From positions 12,708,751 to 12,772,750 of the forward strand of contig OZ007513.1 in the NCBI GenBank assembly GCA_963931865.1: DNA of 64,000 nt, read 5' to 3'. The stretch comes from Axinella damicornis. Its lineage: Eukaryota > Porifera > Demospongiae > Axinellida > Axinellidae. The position numbers and the translations under genes are program-made. This document shows positions 1-10,015 of the stretch, in pieces. Numbering within the stretch: position 1 is the stretch's first letter; each line of letters starts with the position of its first letter. Under the pieces are notes generated by a model. The model made no database searches, had not been told where the DNA came from, and saw only the letters and a program-made list of their open reading frames with translations.

Positions 1-410
1 CTAAGCGGTTGTTGCTACTAGCCCAAGTTGAAAACTACAGACACTACTGGCTCATAATTCTATAAAGTCCTGTGTGGTTGGGTGTATCCATGCCCAGTGT
101 ATTAGCTCGTGCACCAACCGAATAAATATTAATATTTCAAGTAGTTTGAAACAGACGTTTCAGCCACTATACAGTGGCCCTCATCAGTGAAAATACAAGC
201 AATGCGGACAACACAAGAGTAAATTCAGCAACGGAAAGGGGTAAAAAGGGCCGCCCCTGGGCTAGTAGTAATAATATTAGGCCCTGAAACTGTTGAAGCT
301 AGCGCACTGCAAAAATCTTGTTGCAGTGTCTTATCCTTAACCCACCTCCCATATCTGCCGCTTAATAAGAGTCCCCTTTATCCCACAAACACAACTAGGT
401 GATAACACAG
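1..410. other. Intergenic left edge with part of a dispersed repeat
   Basis: I see no gene here. Roughly 70-190 holds a sequence (tgcccagtgtattagctcg, then aatatttcaagtagtttgaaac) that recurs at 25246-25390 and partly at 31545-31590, so it is one arm of a dispersed hairpin element. The rest is AT-rich without an open frame. Confidence 0.5.
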
Positions 411-2030
411 TCATGAATTTACCCCAGACACAGAACACATGAATTTTACCCCAAACACAGAACGTACCAGCATTCCAGTGGGGTGACTGCAGGACACAAG
501 AAATGCCACTTCCCATCTTCCGGCACACCTTTGAATAGTGCATTTTGCCATGCACATTCTATTGCAGCAGGCATAGCCTCCAGCACTAGCCTGATGCTCA
601 AGCAACAGTCCACGACTACTGCCCTCGTCAAACGCTTCCTGTCTACGTACACCAGAGCTTAGACCATGAGATGGAGTCTGGCCTCCTGCAGGTGATTGAG
701 TCCGAGCCTGGCCATAGGTCATGCCTTCTCTCTGGCTCTGATCTGGATCCAGGCTACTGCTCCGAGCTGGGATTGGGACAGAGCGGTAAGGACTATCAGT
801 TTCTGGATGCTCAGTTTGGCTATGAGATCGACTTTGATAAGGGAAGTACTGAGGGTCTGACAGTGACAGCTGGGACAAGGGAAGAGGTGCATCAAAGGAG
901 CTTCCAAAGGATGAGGTGAGGGAGGATTGAGGGGTAATGCTGCCAGTGGACGATGTGCTGCTACACTGTCTCACAAGCTCCGGTGAGGTGAGTTGTGCAC
1001 CCTGAGCTATCTTCTGCCGTTGGCTAGATCTTGACGCATGCTGGGAGCTCCTCTTGTGTACTCTACGGCCACTTCCAGTTCCTTGTTTTTGCTTTGAGGA
1101 TCGTTTCTTCTTGGAACCTCCAGTGACCGCACAGAAATGGTCCAGATTAACAACCGCATAGTAATCATCTGAAAAGTCAGCTTCTAGCTGCTCACTAAAC
1201 TCATAAACAGATGAAGCAGGAACCTCCGCTGCTCTTAGCAGGCAGAAATCACCCTCATCTTCAATGACAGCACAGTGTGGAATTCTAAGCGTGACTTGTT
1301 TGTCGAACTTGAAAGGCGGGTAGACAACCAGCCATACTACAGGCATACACGGCTCAATATCATTGGGAATCTTGAATGGTCCCTCAACATAAGCATGCAT
1401 ACTGATTGCAAAGTTTGAAACATCTGACGGAGATGCAGCAGGTGGAATGGAAATGGTGATGTCATGTGCAGGGCAATAGAACGTACCACCCTCCTCTCGT
1501 TTGAAGTGCTGGGTTCGACCAGGAGGGATGAAGCCCTTTGGAGGTCTAGGAATTGAAATCTGTTCTATTCCAGTGGTCACGCTGGCAGCTGGAGGGATGA
1601 CTGTTGACAGGACTGGAGTTTGATCATGTTCGAGCACCCTTGCTGCTTCTACTACAATTTCAATTCTTCTCATCAAATCAGATCCAGAAGGTAGGTCCAC
1701 GTTGCTAAGCATGCTACCCATGACGTTTACAAGGGTTTTGTGGTCTTCGTATACTGGAAAAGATTCCTGCAGAGTCTCCAGAAAGATCACAAAGTCCTCA
1801 ACCGATCTTTTCTTTAGAAAACTGAGGAACTTCACAACTTCGTTCTTCGCTGCTAACGCCCTCCCTACTTTTGCTGATGGCATGACTTTTTTATCGATCA
1901 AGGATGGCATAACCTCTTTCAGGTTGAGATACTTCTGCAGAGCGAATTGCTGAAACTCAGACAGCACCTCCCGATGTTGCAACTTCTTACGGCCAGGACC
2001 CTCAGGGTCTTGGGAATTGCTGGTAGCCAT
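411..2030 (-). CDS. CARD-like/ZU5 domain protein, 539 residues
   Basis: One open frame starts at the ATG at 2030 (MATSNSQDPEG). Residues about 30-110 are helical and Leu/Lys-rich (EVMPSLIDKKVMPSAKVG to HKTLVNVM), resembling a CARD or related death-fold domain; this call is from pattern only. Residues about 165-310 look like a ZU5 domain: an FKREEGGTFYCPAHDITI strand followed by SIPPAAS, a beta-rich body and a closing VNLDHFCAVTGG. A basic stretch (KKKRSSKQKQ) and a long Ser/Gln/Pro-rich tail follow. ZU5 joined to death-fold domains is known in UNC5, PIDD and ankyrins, where it takes part in apoptotic or inflammatory signalling, so a cytoplasmic adaptor is likely. The last 50 or so residues are Cys-rich and unlike the rest; they may be read-through of an unrecognised intron. 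The gene is divergent from the kelch gene, with 207 bp between the two ATGs. Confidence 0.7.
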   Translation of the reverse strand: MATSNSQDPEGPGRKKLQHREVLSEFQQFALQKYLNLKEVMPSLIDKKVMPSAKVGRALAAKNEVVKFLSFLKKRSVEDFVIFLETLQESFPVYEDHKTLVNVMGSMLSNVDLPSGSDLMRRIEIVVEAARVLEHDQTPVLSTVIPPAASVTTGIEQISIPRPPKGFIPPGRTQHFKREEGGTFYCPAHDITISIPPAASPSDVSNFAISMHAYVEGPFKIPNDIEPCMPVVWLVVYPPFKFDKQVTLRIPHCAVIEDEGDFCLLRAAEVPASSVYEFSEQLEADFSDDYYAVVNLDHFCAVTGGSKKKRSSKQKQGTGSGRRVHKRSSQHASRSSQRQKIAQGAQLTSPELVRQCSSTSSTGSITPQSSLTSSFGSSFDAPLPLSQLSLSDPQYFPYQSRSHSQTEHPETDSPYRSVPIPARSSSLDPDQSQREGMTYGQARTQSPAGGQTPSHGLSSGVRRQEAFDEGSSRGLLLEHQASAGGYACCNRMCMAKCTIQRCAGRWEVAFLVSCSHPTGMLVRSVFGVKFMCSVSGVNS

Positions 2031-2237
2031 CTCAAACTACACGTAAGCAAACATCCGGTGACGACGTCATCGGGCAGTTCAACTGTCAAAGGGGATTTCC
2101 TGACACGCCCCCAACTTTCGCTTTCGATGCAGACCACGAATCGCTGAAGGAGTGAGTTCGAGGGCCGTGAGGTGCTGGTGTCCGGAAATATCCCGTCCGT
2201 TGCCTTATTGCCTTGTTGTTGGATGTAGGCCTACCCA
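2031..2237. promoter_or_regulatory. Shared bidirectional promoter region (CARD-ZU5 / kelch)
   Basis: The start codons of two divergent genes lie 207 bp apart, so both promoters must overlap here unless there are unseen 5' exons. A CRE/ATF-like site (acgacgtcat) lies at 2061-2070. I see no TATA box. The site assignment is by motif only. Confidence 0.45.
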
Positions 2238-4552
2238 ATGGCGGCCAACTTCCGTGGAGTTGACGAGCGAAACGGAGGTTGTGGAGTGATATTTGATGGC
2301 CGGCTTTACATCTGGGGTGGAGAGACTACTGACAAGGAATCACTGCTCGACCTCCTTGAGGGAGATGAGGAGGATGGGGATGAGATGCACGACTCAGACG
2401 ACCAGTTTGCTATCGACACTGTAGTCACTCTGCCCCGGCCAAACGACAAAAATCACCCATTTGATGTCTTTGACTTTCAGACTAGTAAGTGGAGCTTTCA
2501 GCCCACAAGCGGAGGTTCTGACGTTCCTTCACTGGGGTTGGGATCTAGCCTTGTGGTCCACCCTGCGTTACGTTGCTTTTACCTCTATGGAGGCTGGAAC
2601 AAAGGGAGATTTGATTCAGAGGTGTACAGGATGTCTGTAGGCACTTGGAGGTGGGAGATAGTGCACCCGGTGACAACCATCAAGCCATCACCGAGGTACT
2701 TGACTGCGGTTTTCATCCACGAAGCCAAGTTATGCATGTTTGGAGGAGTGGGAGTTGACATAGTTGAACAGCAAGATCCTGGAGCAAGGTACAATGCGGC
2801 ATACACAGATGTGCGAGGTGGGGTGGACATGGGATTTGGTTGGAACAATGAGTACTACGAGTTTGATTTAAGTTCAGGTGAGTACCCATGCATTGCACGA
2901 TTATGGGTAGCCTAGTTCCCACTCGGCCTGGGAATGAGGCTAGATTATGGGTTCCTGTAGCTCCGTGGGGGCTGGATGCTAGTTAATGTAGTTAGCGTAC
3001 CTAAAGCCTACAAACTTGTCATTTTGAGTGTACATGTGTGGCACCTATGAAACTCAGATGCCTGTCTGTGTTATCTGTATCCGTTGCCGGGGCTACGGGT
3101 CTGCTCAAGGTGCTTCACTGCACTGCAGTGTGATGAGACCCAACAATTACTCCATTGGTGATGATGAAAGTGTCCTGTATCACCACACAGGTGCCTGGAC
3201 AGCCCCCCTAGGTGCTAATGCCTTACGACCCGACCCAATGGGAGGAATGGCTTTCACAAAGATTGACCAGCACACGGCCTTGTTGTTTGGGGGTAGGTGT
3301 GTGAAAGGACGTATGGATGAAGTGTATATGTTCAACTTGGACTTGCAGGTAAAGGTATACTAGCTATAATATACATGACTGTGTATATCCTTCAATACTC
3401 TAGTTAACCTATCTTATAGTGTACACGGGTATTGTGTGGACGAAATATTTTTTGACAGACCAAACACAAATGGTCATCCCATATCACTGATCAGTGTTTC
3501 ACAGGTCCCATTAAGTGCTCCAGTCCCAGCCAGCAGCTGCCGATAGGACGTACGTTTGCCACACTCACCCCCCTGGTTGAACCAGATATGGTGGGACAGA
3601 GGCTGTGTGGTTGTGGGCCTGTCCTGAGACAGAGGGTCCTCCTGCTCTGGGGGAAAAACCTCGACCGCATCATCTGTGATGAGGCGTGGATACTTGAGGT
3701 TGAGACACGAAGTTGGATACAGGTTAGCCCACTGGGCTTGAACCTAGCTGTAGTAAGGTGAGGTCGTGTGCAAGCACAGTCTGGCAGATGCTGGAGATTT
3801 GATAAGAACCTGCCTACACTATATCATGTTTCCTGCAATGCCCATAGTTACTTGAGCATTGGCTATTGAATGTGTAGATGCTTTAAATTAGCATCATGGG
3901 GTGAGCCTGAATAGGTATTTGAGACCTGTAGATAATTGCACTCTTCTTGGGAGTATATAATTATGGGATCACCCTCCATATACACTCCCCCCTCCGCATA
4001 TGTTCATGCACTCACTGACCATATCTCTGCCTGTTTGCAGCTGAGTATTGCCATGAAGCCACGTTCCTGGCACGTCTCCCAGCCCCTGTACAACTGTACA
4101 TCCACTGAGTGCCGGGTAGCCATCTTTGGGGGCAATGTGCACGTCGAGGGGATGTGGGGAGATCGAAAAAATGCAGCAGACCTCACTATTCTCTCCTTTG
4201 GTCAGTGTGTATACATAGTCAAGGTGTTGCTATCTGGCCGTTAACTTAAAGGGTACCTATATCCCATGCAGATAGGACTATTGGTGTTCCAAGTTGCATA
4301 ACTCTAGTGAAGTTTCACTGCGGTCGCACTGTTTGTTCCTATCATTGCAAAGTTTACACTGATTCTCTCTCTGCTTGCCATCTTTTAGGAGTGAAAACCC
4401 TCGTGAGCATCTCCCTCTCTGTGATTGTAAGGTCTGGGGAGGTCATGTCAAAGATCTCTCTCCCTCCTAAACTCCAGACACAGATCAAGGCTGCTTACAA
4501 TGCACACAAATGCAACATTCCACATCCAGCTATTGAACACTTGTTCCACTGA
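2238..4552 (+). CDS. Kelch-repeat protein, five exons, about 476 residues
   Basis: Proposed exons: 2238-2877, 3110-3348, 3495-3722, 4041-4200 and 4389-4552; lengths sum to 1431 nt and phases agree. The start is ATG 2238 (MAANFRGVDERNGGCGV). Kelch blades are visible as repeated hydrophobic-Tyr-Gly-Gly motifs: RLYIWGG near the N terminus, CFYLYGG and LCMFGG in exon 1, TALLFGG in exon 2, VLLLWG in exon 3 and VAIFGG in exon 4, each followed by W or Y-spaced positions. This predicts a six-bladed beta-propeller, probably a protein-interaction adaptor like KLHDC proteins; no BTB or F-box is seen. An acidic insert (LLEGDEEDGDEMHDSDD) sits in the first blade. The exon 2 acceptor (ctgctcaag) is the least certain junction, and exon 3 could use a nearby AG. 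Ends with IPHPAIEHLFH. Confidence 0.75.
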
Positions 4553-4796
4553 CTTCTGATCCCAGATTGCCATGTTTGTACTGTGTTGTGTCACTTCCAG
4601 TCAGATTATTATTGTAATCTGAGGAAGTTTTAGCATCACTGACTTACACAAGGCTTGGAATGTGGTTATGGATACTATGTATCGAGGTTTTCTACTCAGA
4701 AATTTGTGAATTCTAGTGCATTTTTCTGGCTGAAGGGCGTTAAATTAATAGAAGGACAAGACGTGTAGCTACTCTATAATATCAAGGAATATATAG
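4553..4796. other. Intergenic, no gene seen
   Basis: This is the 3' flank of the kelch gene. From about 4680 it resembles the blocks at 11500-11720, 20640-20830 and 26810-26930 that precede collagen C-terminal exons, so the duplicated collagen territory starts here. Confidence 0.5.
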
Positions 4797-5036
4797 CTAC
4801 ATGTTCGGTGCCAGTCTATATCGTGAACACAACTGTGATAGCAAGTACTGTGGGTTAGGGTTAGGGTTAGCAGTGCTGGGACATGTGGTCCTCGCCCACC
4901 TAGTGTACACCACACCACCAGCAGTGGGACCAGGGGGACCTCTCAGGCCAGATGGACCAGGTGGGCCACTTGTTCCAAGTGCTATCACAGCTGTGATAGC
5001 ACCATAGCACATCCAGAAGTGTTCCAAAGTATGCAA
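4797..5036 (-). pseudogene. Truncated short-chain collagen C-terminal exon capped by telomere-like repeats
   Basis: On the minus strand, from about 4985 to 4868, the sequence matches the conserved part of exon 3 of the collagen units: two Gly-Pro-Pro stretches, then [17 protein letters not shown]. At that point the match stops and three TTAGGG-type repeats follow. The frame reads through them as Asn-Pro repeats and ends at a stop at 4797. The cysteine-rich domain is therefore lost after its first cysteine. An exact palindrome (tgctatcac/agctgtgatagca) sits at the other breakpoint near 4980-5001. This looks like the decayed 3' end of the neighbouring array gene or of another unit. Confidence 0.7.
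4852..4870. repeat. Interstitial telomeric repeat, three TTAGGG units
   Basis: The plus strand shows gggttagggttagggttag directly abutting the conserved collagen word cagtgctgggacatg. TTAGGG is the ancestral animal telomere repeat, and short interstitial runs commonly mark repaired double-strand breaks. Confidence 0.75.
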
Positions 5037-5789
5037 CGTGCTCCATGCATGCTCTAGCTAATCTGTTTTTTTCCACAATGAATATAGCGATTGACCTTGC
5101 TATCAGAAAATTTGACTAGGTATAAGATAGCTATTGCTTTCAGTACTACTTTTGCTGAAGTTTTGCTGATTATGAGACAGCAAACACTAGTCACGCATGA
5201 ATGATGACGTGACCCACAAGCACCTGAAACAAGATGCATAGTATAGTCAGCATCAGAATGACAACAGTTGACGTTTGGGCAAAATGCATAGCTACTTGCA
5301 GTGTCTACATATCACTGGTGCAACATCCAAAAGATCAACTCATTAATTATTGCAGTTTCCGACTATCAAAGCCACAAGCTGATGTAACAACAAACAGCAG
5401 TTTGACATCAAGAAAACTTAGTACTATTTTTTCATTGGAACTGCTGTGTAACAGCCTGTAGCTATAGGTTACCACAGACCTTATGAGTGCAACTAACTAG
5501 GAGGGTATGGATAGTATACATCTTAATTTGTTACTAGTAGCTATACTGTGTGGCTCTCTGCAGGACATCATGAGACTAGAGCACCTCAGACGTGAACATA
5601 AGGCCTTTATGAATTTAACACTCCTTGTTCTCAAGGTCCACCAATACATTTTAGGATTTAGCTTGTATTGGTGGCAAAAGGTATACTAGATATGGACTGA
5701 ACTGGATGTTAGTACAGTTCAATTTATTTATCTTCTGTGGCTGTTCCAGAAAATGGTAACCAGTTACCGCAGTTGCTATGTCTTGTTCC
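5037..5789. other. Duplicated flanking sequence with a decayed signal-peptide exon
   Basis: Minus strand 5160-5290 resembles the signal-peptide exons of the type I collagen units (upstream tgctgattatgagacagcaa context, then a decayed coding stretch). 5550-5790 resembles 22310-22590 and 29930-30140. An AATAAA sits on the minus strand at 5723-5728, 62 nt beyond the possible stop of the array gene. Confidence 0.5.
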
Positions 5790-8637
5790 TCAATTTGAGG
5801 CACTCAGCACTTCTTGGGCAACTGGTCCCTGTGGGCCTGGATGCAAAAATCAATAAACAATATTACACTGTAGCATGCATCTAGTACACAGCAAAATCCA
5901 TGTTTTCACACTACAGAATTATATCACATCCTATGACTGAAAAGCCAATCTCAGGGGTAATAGCCTTTCCGTAGCATAAGTATTTCAATCGTAACTAGTG
6001 CATATCAAAATTTAGAAGTAATCCACTATGTTGGAGATAGTCTACCTTGCAATCCTGCAGATCCTTGCATCCTGGGTCCACCCTTCTCTCTCCACATCCC
6101 TGTCGGGCCGGCTGAGCCGGAAAAGAGCACTAGCCAATCTCAGGGGTCATAGCCTTTCCGTAGCATAAGTATCTCAATCCTAACTAGTGCATATCAAAAT
6201 TTAGAAGTAATCCACTATGTTGGAGATAGTCTACCTTGCAATCCTGCAGATCCTTGCATCCCGGGTCCACCCTTCTCTCTCCACATCCCTGTCGGGCCGG
6301 CTGAGCCTGAAAAGAGCATCTCAGGGGCCATAGCTTTTCCGTGGCATAAGTAATTCAATCCTAACTAGTGCATATCAAAATTTAGAAGTAATCCACTATG
6401 TTGGAGACAGTCTACCTTGCAGTCCTGTAGATCCTTGCATCCCGGGTCCACCCTTCTCTCTCCACTTCCCCGTCTGGCCGACTGAGCCTGAAAAGAGCAC
6501 CAGCCAATCTCAGGGGCCATAGCCTTTCCGTGGCATAAGTAATTCAATCCTAACTAGTGCATATCAAAATTTAGAAGTAATCCACTATCTTGGAGACAGT
6601 CTACCTTGCAATCCTGCAGATCCTTGCATCCCGGGTCCACCCTTCTCTCTCCACATCCCTGTCGGGCCGGCTGAGCCTGAAAAGAGCATCTCAGGGGCCA
6701 TAGCTTTTCCGTGGCATAAGTAATTCAATCCTAACTAGTGCATATCAAAATTTAGAAGTAATCCACTATGTTGGAGACAGTCTACCTTGCAGTCCTGCAG
6801 ATCCTTGCATCCCAGGTCCACCCTTCTCTCTCCACTTCCCCGTCTGGCCGACTGAGCCTGAAAAGAGCACTAGCCAATCTCAGGGGCCATAGCCTTTCCG
6901 TGGCATAAGTAATTCAATCCTAACTAGTGCATATCAAAATTTAGAAGTAATCCACTATCTTGGAGACAGTCTACCTTGCAATCCTGCAGATCCTTGCATC
7001 CCGGGTCCACCCTTCTCTCTCCACATCCCTGTCGGGCCGGCTGAGCCTGAAAAGAGCATCTCAGGGGCCATAGCTTTTCCGTGGCATAAGTAATTCAATC
7101 CTAACTAGTGCATATCAAAATTTAGAAGTAATCCACTATGTTGGAGACAGTCTACCTTGCAGTCCTGCAGATCCTTGCATCCCGGGTCCACCCTTCTCTC
7201 TCCACTTCCCCGTCTGGCCGACTGAGCCTGAAAAGAGCACTAGCCAATCTCAGGGGCCATAGCCTTTCCGTGGCATAAGTAATTCAATCCTAACTAGTGC
7301 ATATCAAAATTTAGAAGTAATCCACTATCTTGGAGACAGTCTACCTTGCAATCCTGCAGATCCTTGCATCCCGGGTCCACCCTTCTCTCTCCACATCCCT
7401 GTCAGGCCGGCTGAGCCTGAAAAGAGCACTAGCCAATCTCAGGGGTCATAGCCTTTCCGTAGCATAAGTATCTCAATCCTAACTAGTGCATATCAAAATT
7501 TAGAAGTAATCCACTATGTTGGAGACAGTCTACCTTGCAGTCCTGCAGATCCTTGCATCCCGGGTCCACCCTTCTCTCTCCACTTCCCCGTCTGGCCGAC
7601 TGAGCCTGAAAAGAGCACTAGCCAATCTCAGGGGCCATAGCCTTTCCGTGGCATAAGTAATTCAATCCTAACTAGTGCATATCAAAATTTAGAAGTAATC
7701 CACAATCTTGGAGACAGTCTACCTTGCAATCCTGCAGATCCTTGCATCCCGGGTCCACCCTTCTCTCTCCACATCCCTGTCGGGCCGGCTGAGCCTGAAA
7801 AGAGCACTAGCCAATCTCAGGGGTCATAGCCTTTCCGTAGCATAAGTATCTCAATCCTAACTAGTGCATATCAAAATTTAGAAGTAATCCACTATGTTGG
7901 AGACAGTCTACCTTGCAGTCCTGCAGATCCTTGCATCCCGGGTCCACCCTTCTCTCTCCACATCCCTGTCAGGCCGGCTGAGCCTGAAAAGAGCACTAGC
8001 CAATCTCAGGGGTCATAGCCTTTCCGTAGCATAAGTATCTCAATCCTAACTAGTGCATATCAAAATTTAGAAGTAATCCACTATCTTGGAGACAGTCTAC
8101 CTTGCAATCCTGCAGATCCTTGCATCCTGGGTCCACCCTTCTCTCTCCACTTCCCCGTCTGGCCAACTGAGCCTGAAAAGAGCACTAGCCAATCTCAGGG
8201 GCCATAGCCTTTCCGTGGCATAAGTAATTCAATCCTAACTAGTGCATATCAAAATTTAGAAGTAATCCACTATCTTGGAGACAGTCTACCTTGCAATCCT
8301 GCAGATCCTTGCATCCCGGGTCCACCCTTCTCTCTCCACATCCCTGTCGGGCCGGCTGAGCCTGAAAAGAGCACTAGCCAATCTCAGGGGTCATAGCCTT
8401 TCCGTAGCATAAGTAATTCAATCCTAACTAGTGCATATCAAAATATTATTTCAGATAATACAGTCATAACCCAAAAGAACAAGCAAAGAAACAACATCAG
8501 CTGAAGTTTTGCTGGCTATGAGACAGCAAGCGCTAGTCACGCATGACTGCTGACGTAGCTAACTCACCAGCAGCCGTAACAAGATGCACAGTAGTCAGCA
8601 TCAGAATGCCTACAGTTGTCATTTGGGCAAAATACAT
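5790..8637 (-). CDS. Candidate multi-exon collagen built from tandem 72-nt exons
   Basis: Proposed exons on the minus strand: signal peptide 8568-8637; 72-nt exons 8290-8361, 8101-8172, 7912-7983, 7723-7794, 7534-7605, 7345-7416, 7156-7227, 6975-7046, 6786-6857, 6605-6676, 6416-6487, 6235-6306 and 6046-6117; last exon 5790-5836. The signal peptide ([18 protein letters not shown]...) is almost that of the intact gene at 22918-24238. All junctions are phase 1. Each 72-nt exon gives eight triplets: seven begin with Gly, and the fourth reads Arg-Glu-Lys. The last exon gives GPQGPVAQEVLSASN and a stop. The 6046 unit has lost its acceptor AG (ccg), so the product would be 326 residues without it or 350 with it. 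The usual exon 2 start and the cysteine-rich C-terminal domain are missing, so chain registration would be lost. It may be a pseudogene whose intron carries a satellite; transcription is untested. Confidence 0.45.
5997..8450 (-). repeat. Tandem array, 13 copies of a 181/189-bp unit with exon-like core
   Basis: Core starts at 6046, 6235, 6416, 6605, 6786, 6975, 7156, 7345, 7534, 7723, 7912, 8101 and 8290 give steps of 189,181,189,181,189,181,189 and then five of 189. Each unit joins the 3' part of collagen exon 2 to part of intron 2. Two core variants (GMW type and GKW type) mostly alternate, so a 370-bp dimer was amplified. The 181-bp units lack eight bases near the acceptor. Some steps contain gtcaggccgg variants, showing later divergence. 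No core has an indel or a stop. Confidence 0.9.
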
Positions 8638-8704
8638 ACTTGTAGCCAGTATTCTCTGAAGAGACTCAGAAATATATATATGGTGCAGCATCCAAAAGAG
8701 CCTT

Positions 8705-8712
8705 ATTTTATA
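8705..8712 (-). promoter_or_regulatory. TATA-like box of the array gene
   Basis: The minus strand reads tataaaat, 68 nt upstream of the signal-peptide ATG at 8637. The same position in the intact paralogue (24306-24313) reads tataaaag, so the promoter context was copied with the gene. Confidence 0.5.
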
Positions 8713-8800
8713 TCGTTGTAATTTCCGTCTATCAAGCCACAAGCTGATGTAGGAACATAGCTACAGCAGTTTGACATCATGAAACATAGTGCTACACTTT

Positions 8801-9650
8801 TATGGGGTGCCATTTGTGTCAAAATTATGTTTCTTGCGTTATTTATAATTTTACAGTGTATTTAGATATCAGCCTTTTATTTATATATATATGCAGTGTA
8901 ATTGTAAAGCCAGCCTCGCTATTTATGAACCCGTAACCAAATCATCATCGTACTTATAAATCCGCAACGTATTTATAAACCCGCAACGGATATATAAATC
9001 CACAGCGGATATATAAACCCGCAACGGATTTAGTAAACCCACAACATAAATCTGCAACGGATTTTGGAAATACACAATGTATTTATAAATCCGCAACGGA
9101 TTTAGGACGTATTCATAAATCCGCAGCCAAAATGTATATATCCGTAATGGATTTACCAGCAGCTAGTTGGGGCGAGCGTGAGCGAGCCCCACATAATTAT
9201 ATAGACGAGTTTGCTGCAAATTTTCGATATATGATGTGGATATTGGTCCGGCAGGAAGTACATACTTTAGGTATATGTACCGGAAACGCGCACGCATCTA
9301 GAACCGGCCCTGGCCCTAATATACCCTAACCCATCGCTCTACTTCCTGCCGGACCAATAACCACTTTGTTTATCAAAACATTGCGGATTTATAAAAACGT
9401 TGTATATTTATATATCCGTTGCAGATTTATAAATACGTTGTGGATTTACTAAATCCATTGTGGATTTATATATCCGTTGCGGGTTTATAAATGCGTTGCA
9501 GATTTATTTATAAGTACGATGATGATTTGGTTACAGGTTCATAAATAGCGAGGCTGGCTTTACAAATACACTGCATATATATAAATAAAAAGCTGATATC
9601 TAAATACACTGTAATAATAAACATAATTTTGACACAAATGGCACCCCATA
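8801..9650. mobile_element. 850-bp MITE-like element with terminal inverted repeats and 6-bp target duplication
   Basis: The ends are tatggggtgccatttgtgt and its inverse, and the inverted similarity continues inward for more than 100 bp (for example gcctcgctatttatgaac against gttcataaatagcgaggc). cacttt flanks both sides (8795-8800 and 9651-9656). The paralogue at about 24395 has the uninterrupted site gctacactttgtcctg, which is direct evidence of insertion. The interior has degenerate ataaatccgcaacgg repeats and a nested inverted pair, attggtccggcaggaagt (about 9242) and its complement (about 9341). No transposase is present. Confidence 0.85.
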
Positions 9651-9675
9651 CACTTTGTCCTGTTTTCATTGTAAC

Positions 9676-10015
9676 ACCCTGTAGCTAGGTTACCACAGAC
9701 CTTATGAGTGCCAACCCGGTGCAACAGCCTGTAGCTAGGTTACCACAGACCTTATGAGTGCCAACCCGGTGCAACAGCCTGTAGCTAGGTTACCACAGAC
9801 CTTATGAGTGCCAAGCCGGTGCAACAGTCTGTAGCTAGGTTACCACAGACCTTATGAGTGCCAACCCGGTGCAACAGCCTGTAGCTAGGTTACCACAGAC
9901 CTTATGAGTGCCAACCCGGTGCAACATCCTGTAGCTAGGATACCACAGACCTTATGAGTGCCAACCTGGTGCAACAGTCTGTAGCTAGGTTACCACAGAC
10001 CTTATGAGTGCCACC
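9676..10015. repeat. Seven tandem copies of a 50-bp unit
   Basis: gtagctaggt recurs at 9681, 9731, 9781, 9831, 9881, 9931 and 9981, exactly every 50 bp. The unit contains taccacagaccttatgagtg and ccaacccggtgcaacag. A single copy is found at about 5457, 24423, 29840 and 30595, so the expansion is local. Confidence 0.9.

Noticed and set aside
5997..8450. Array as an ordinary satellite only
   Set aside because: Not fully rejected: the exact 72-nt open cores with both splice signals in a common phase argue for exons, but expression is unproven, so the gene call is kept at moderate confidence.
9676..10015. CRISPR-like array of 50-bp units
   Set aside because: The units are contiguous with no unique spacers, and the DNA is clearly eukaryotic.
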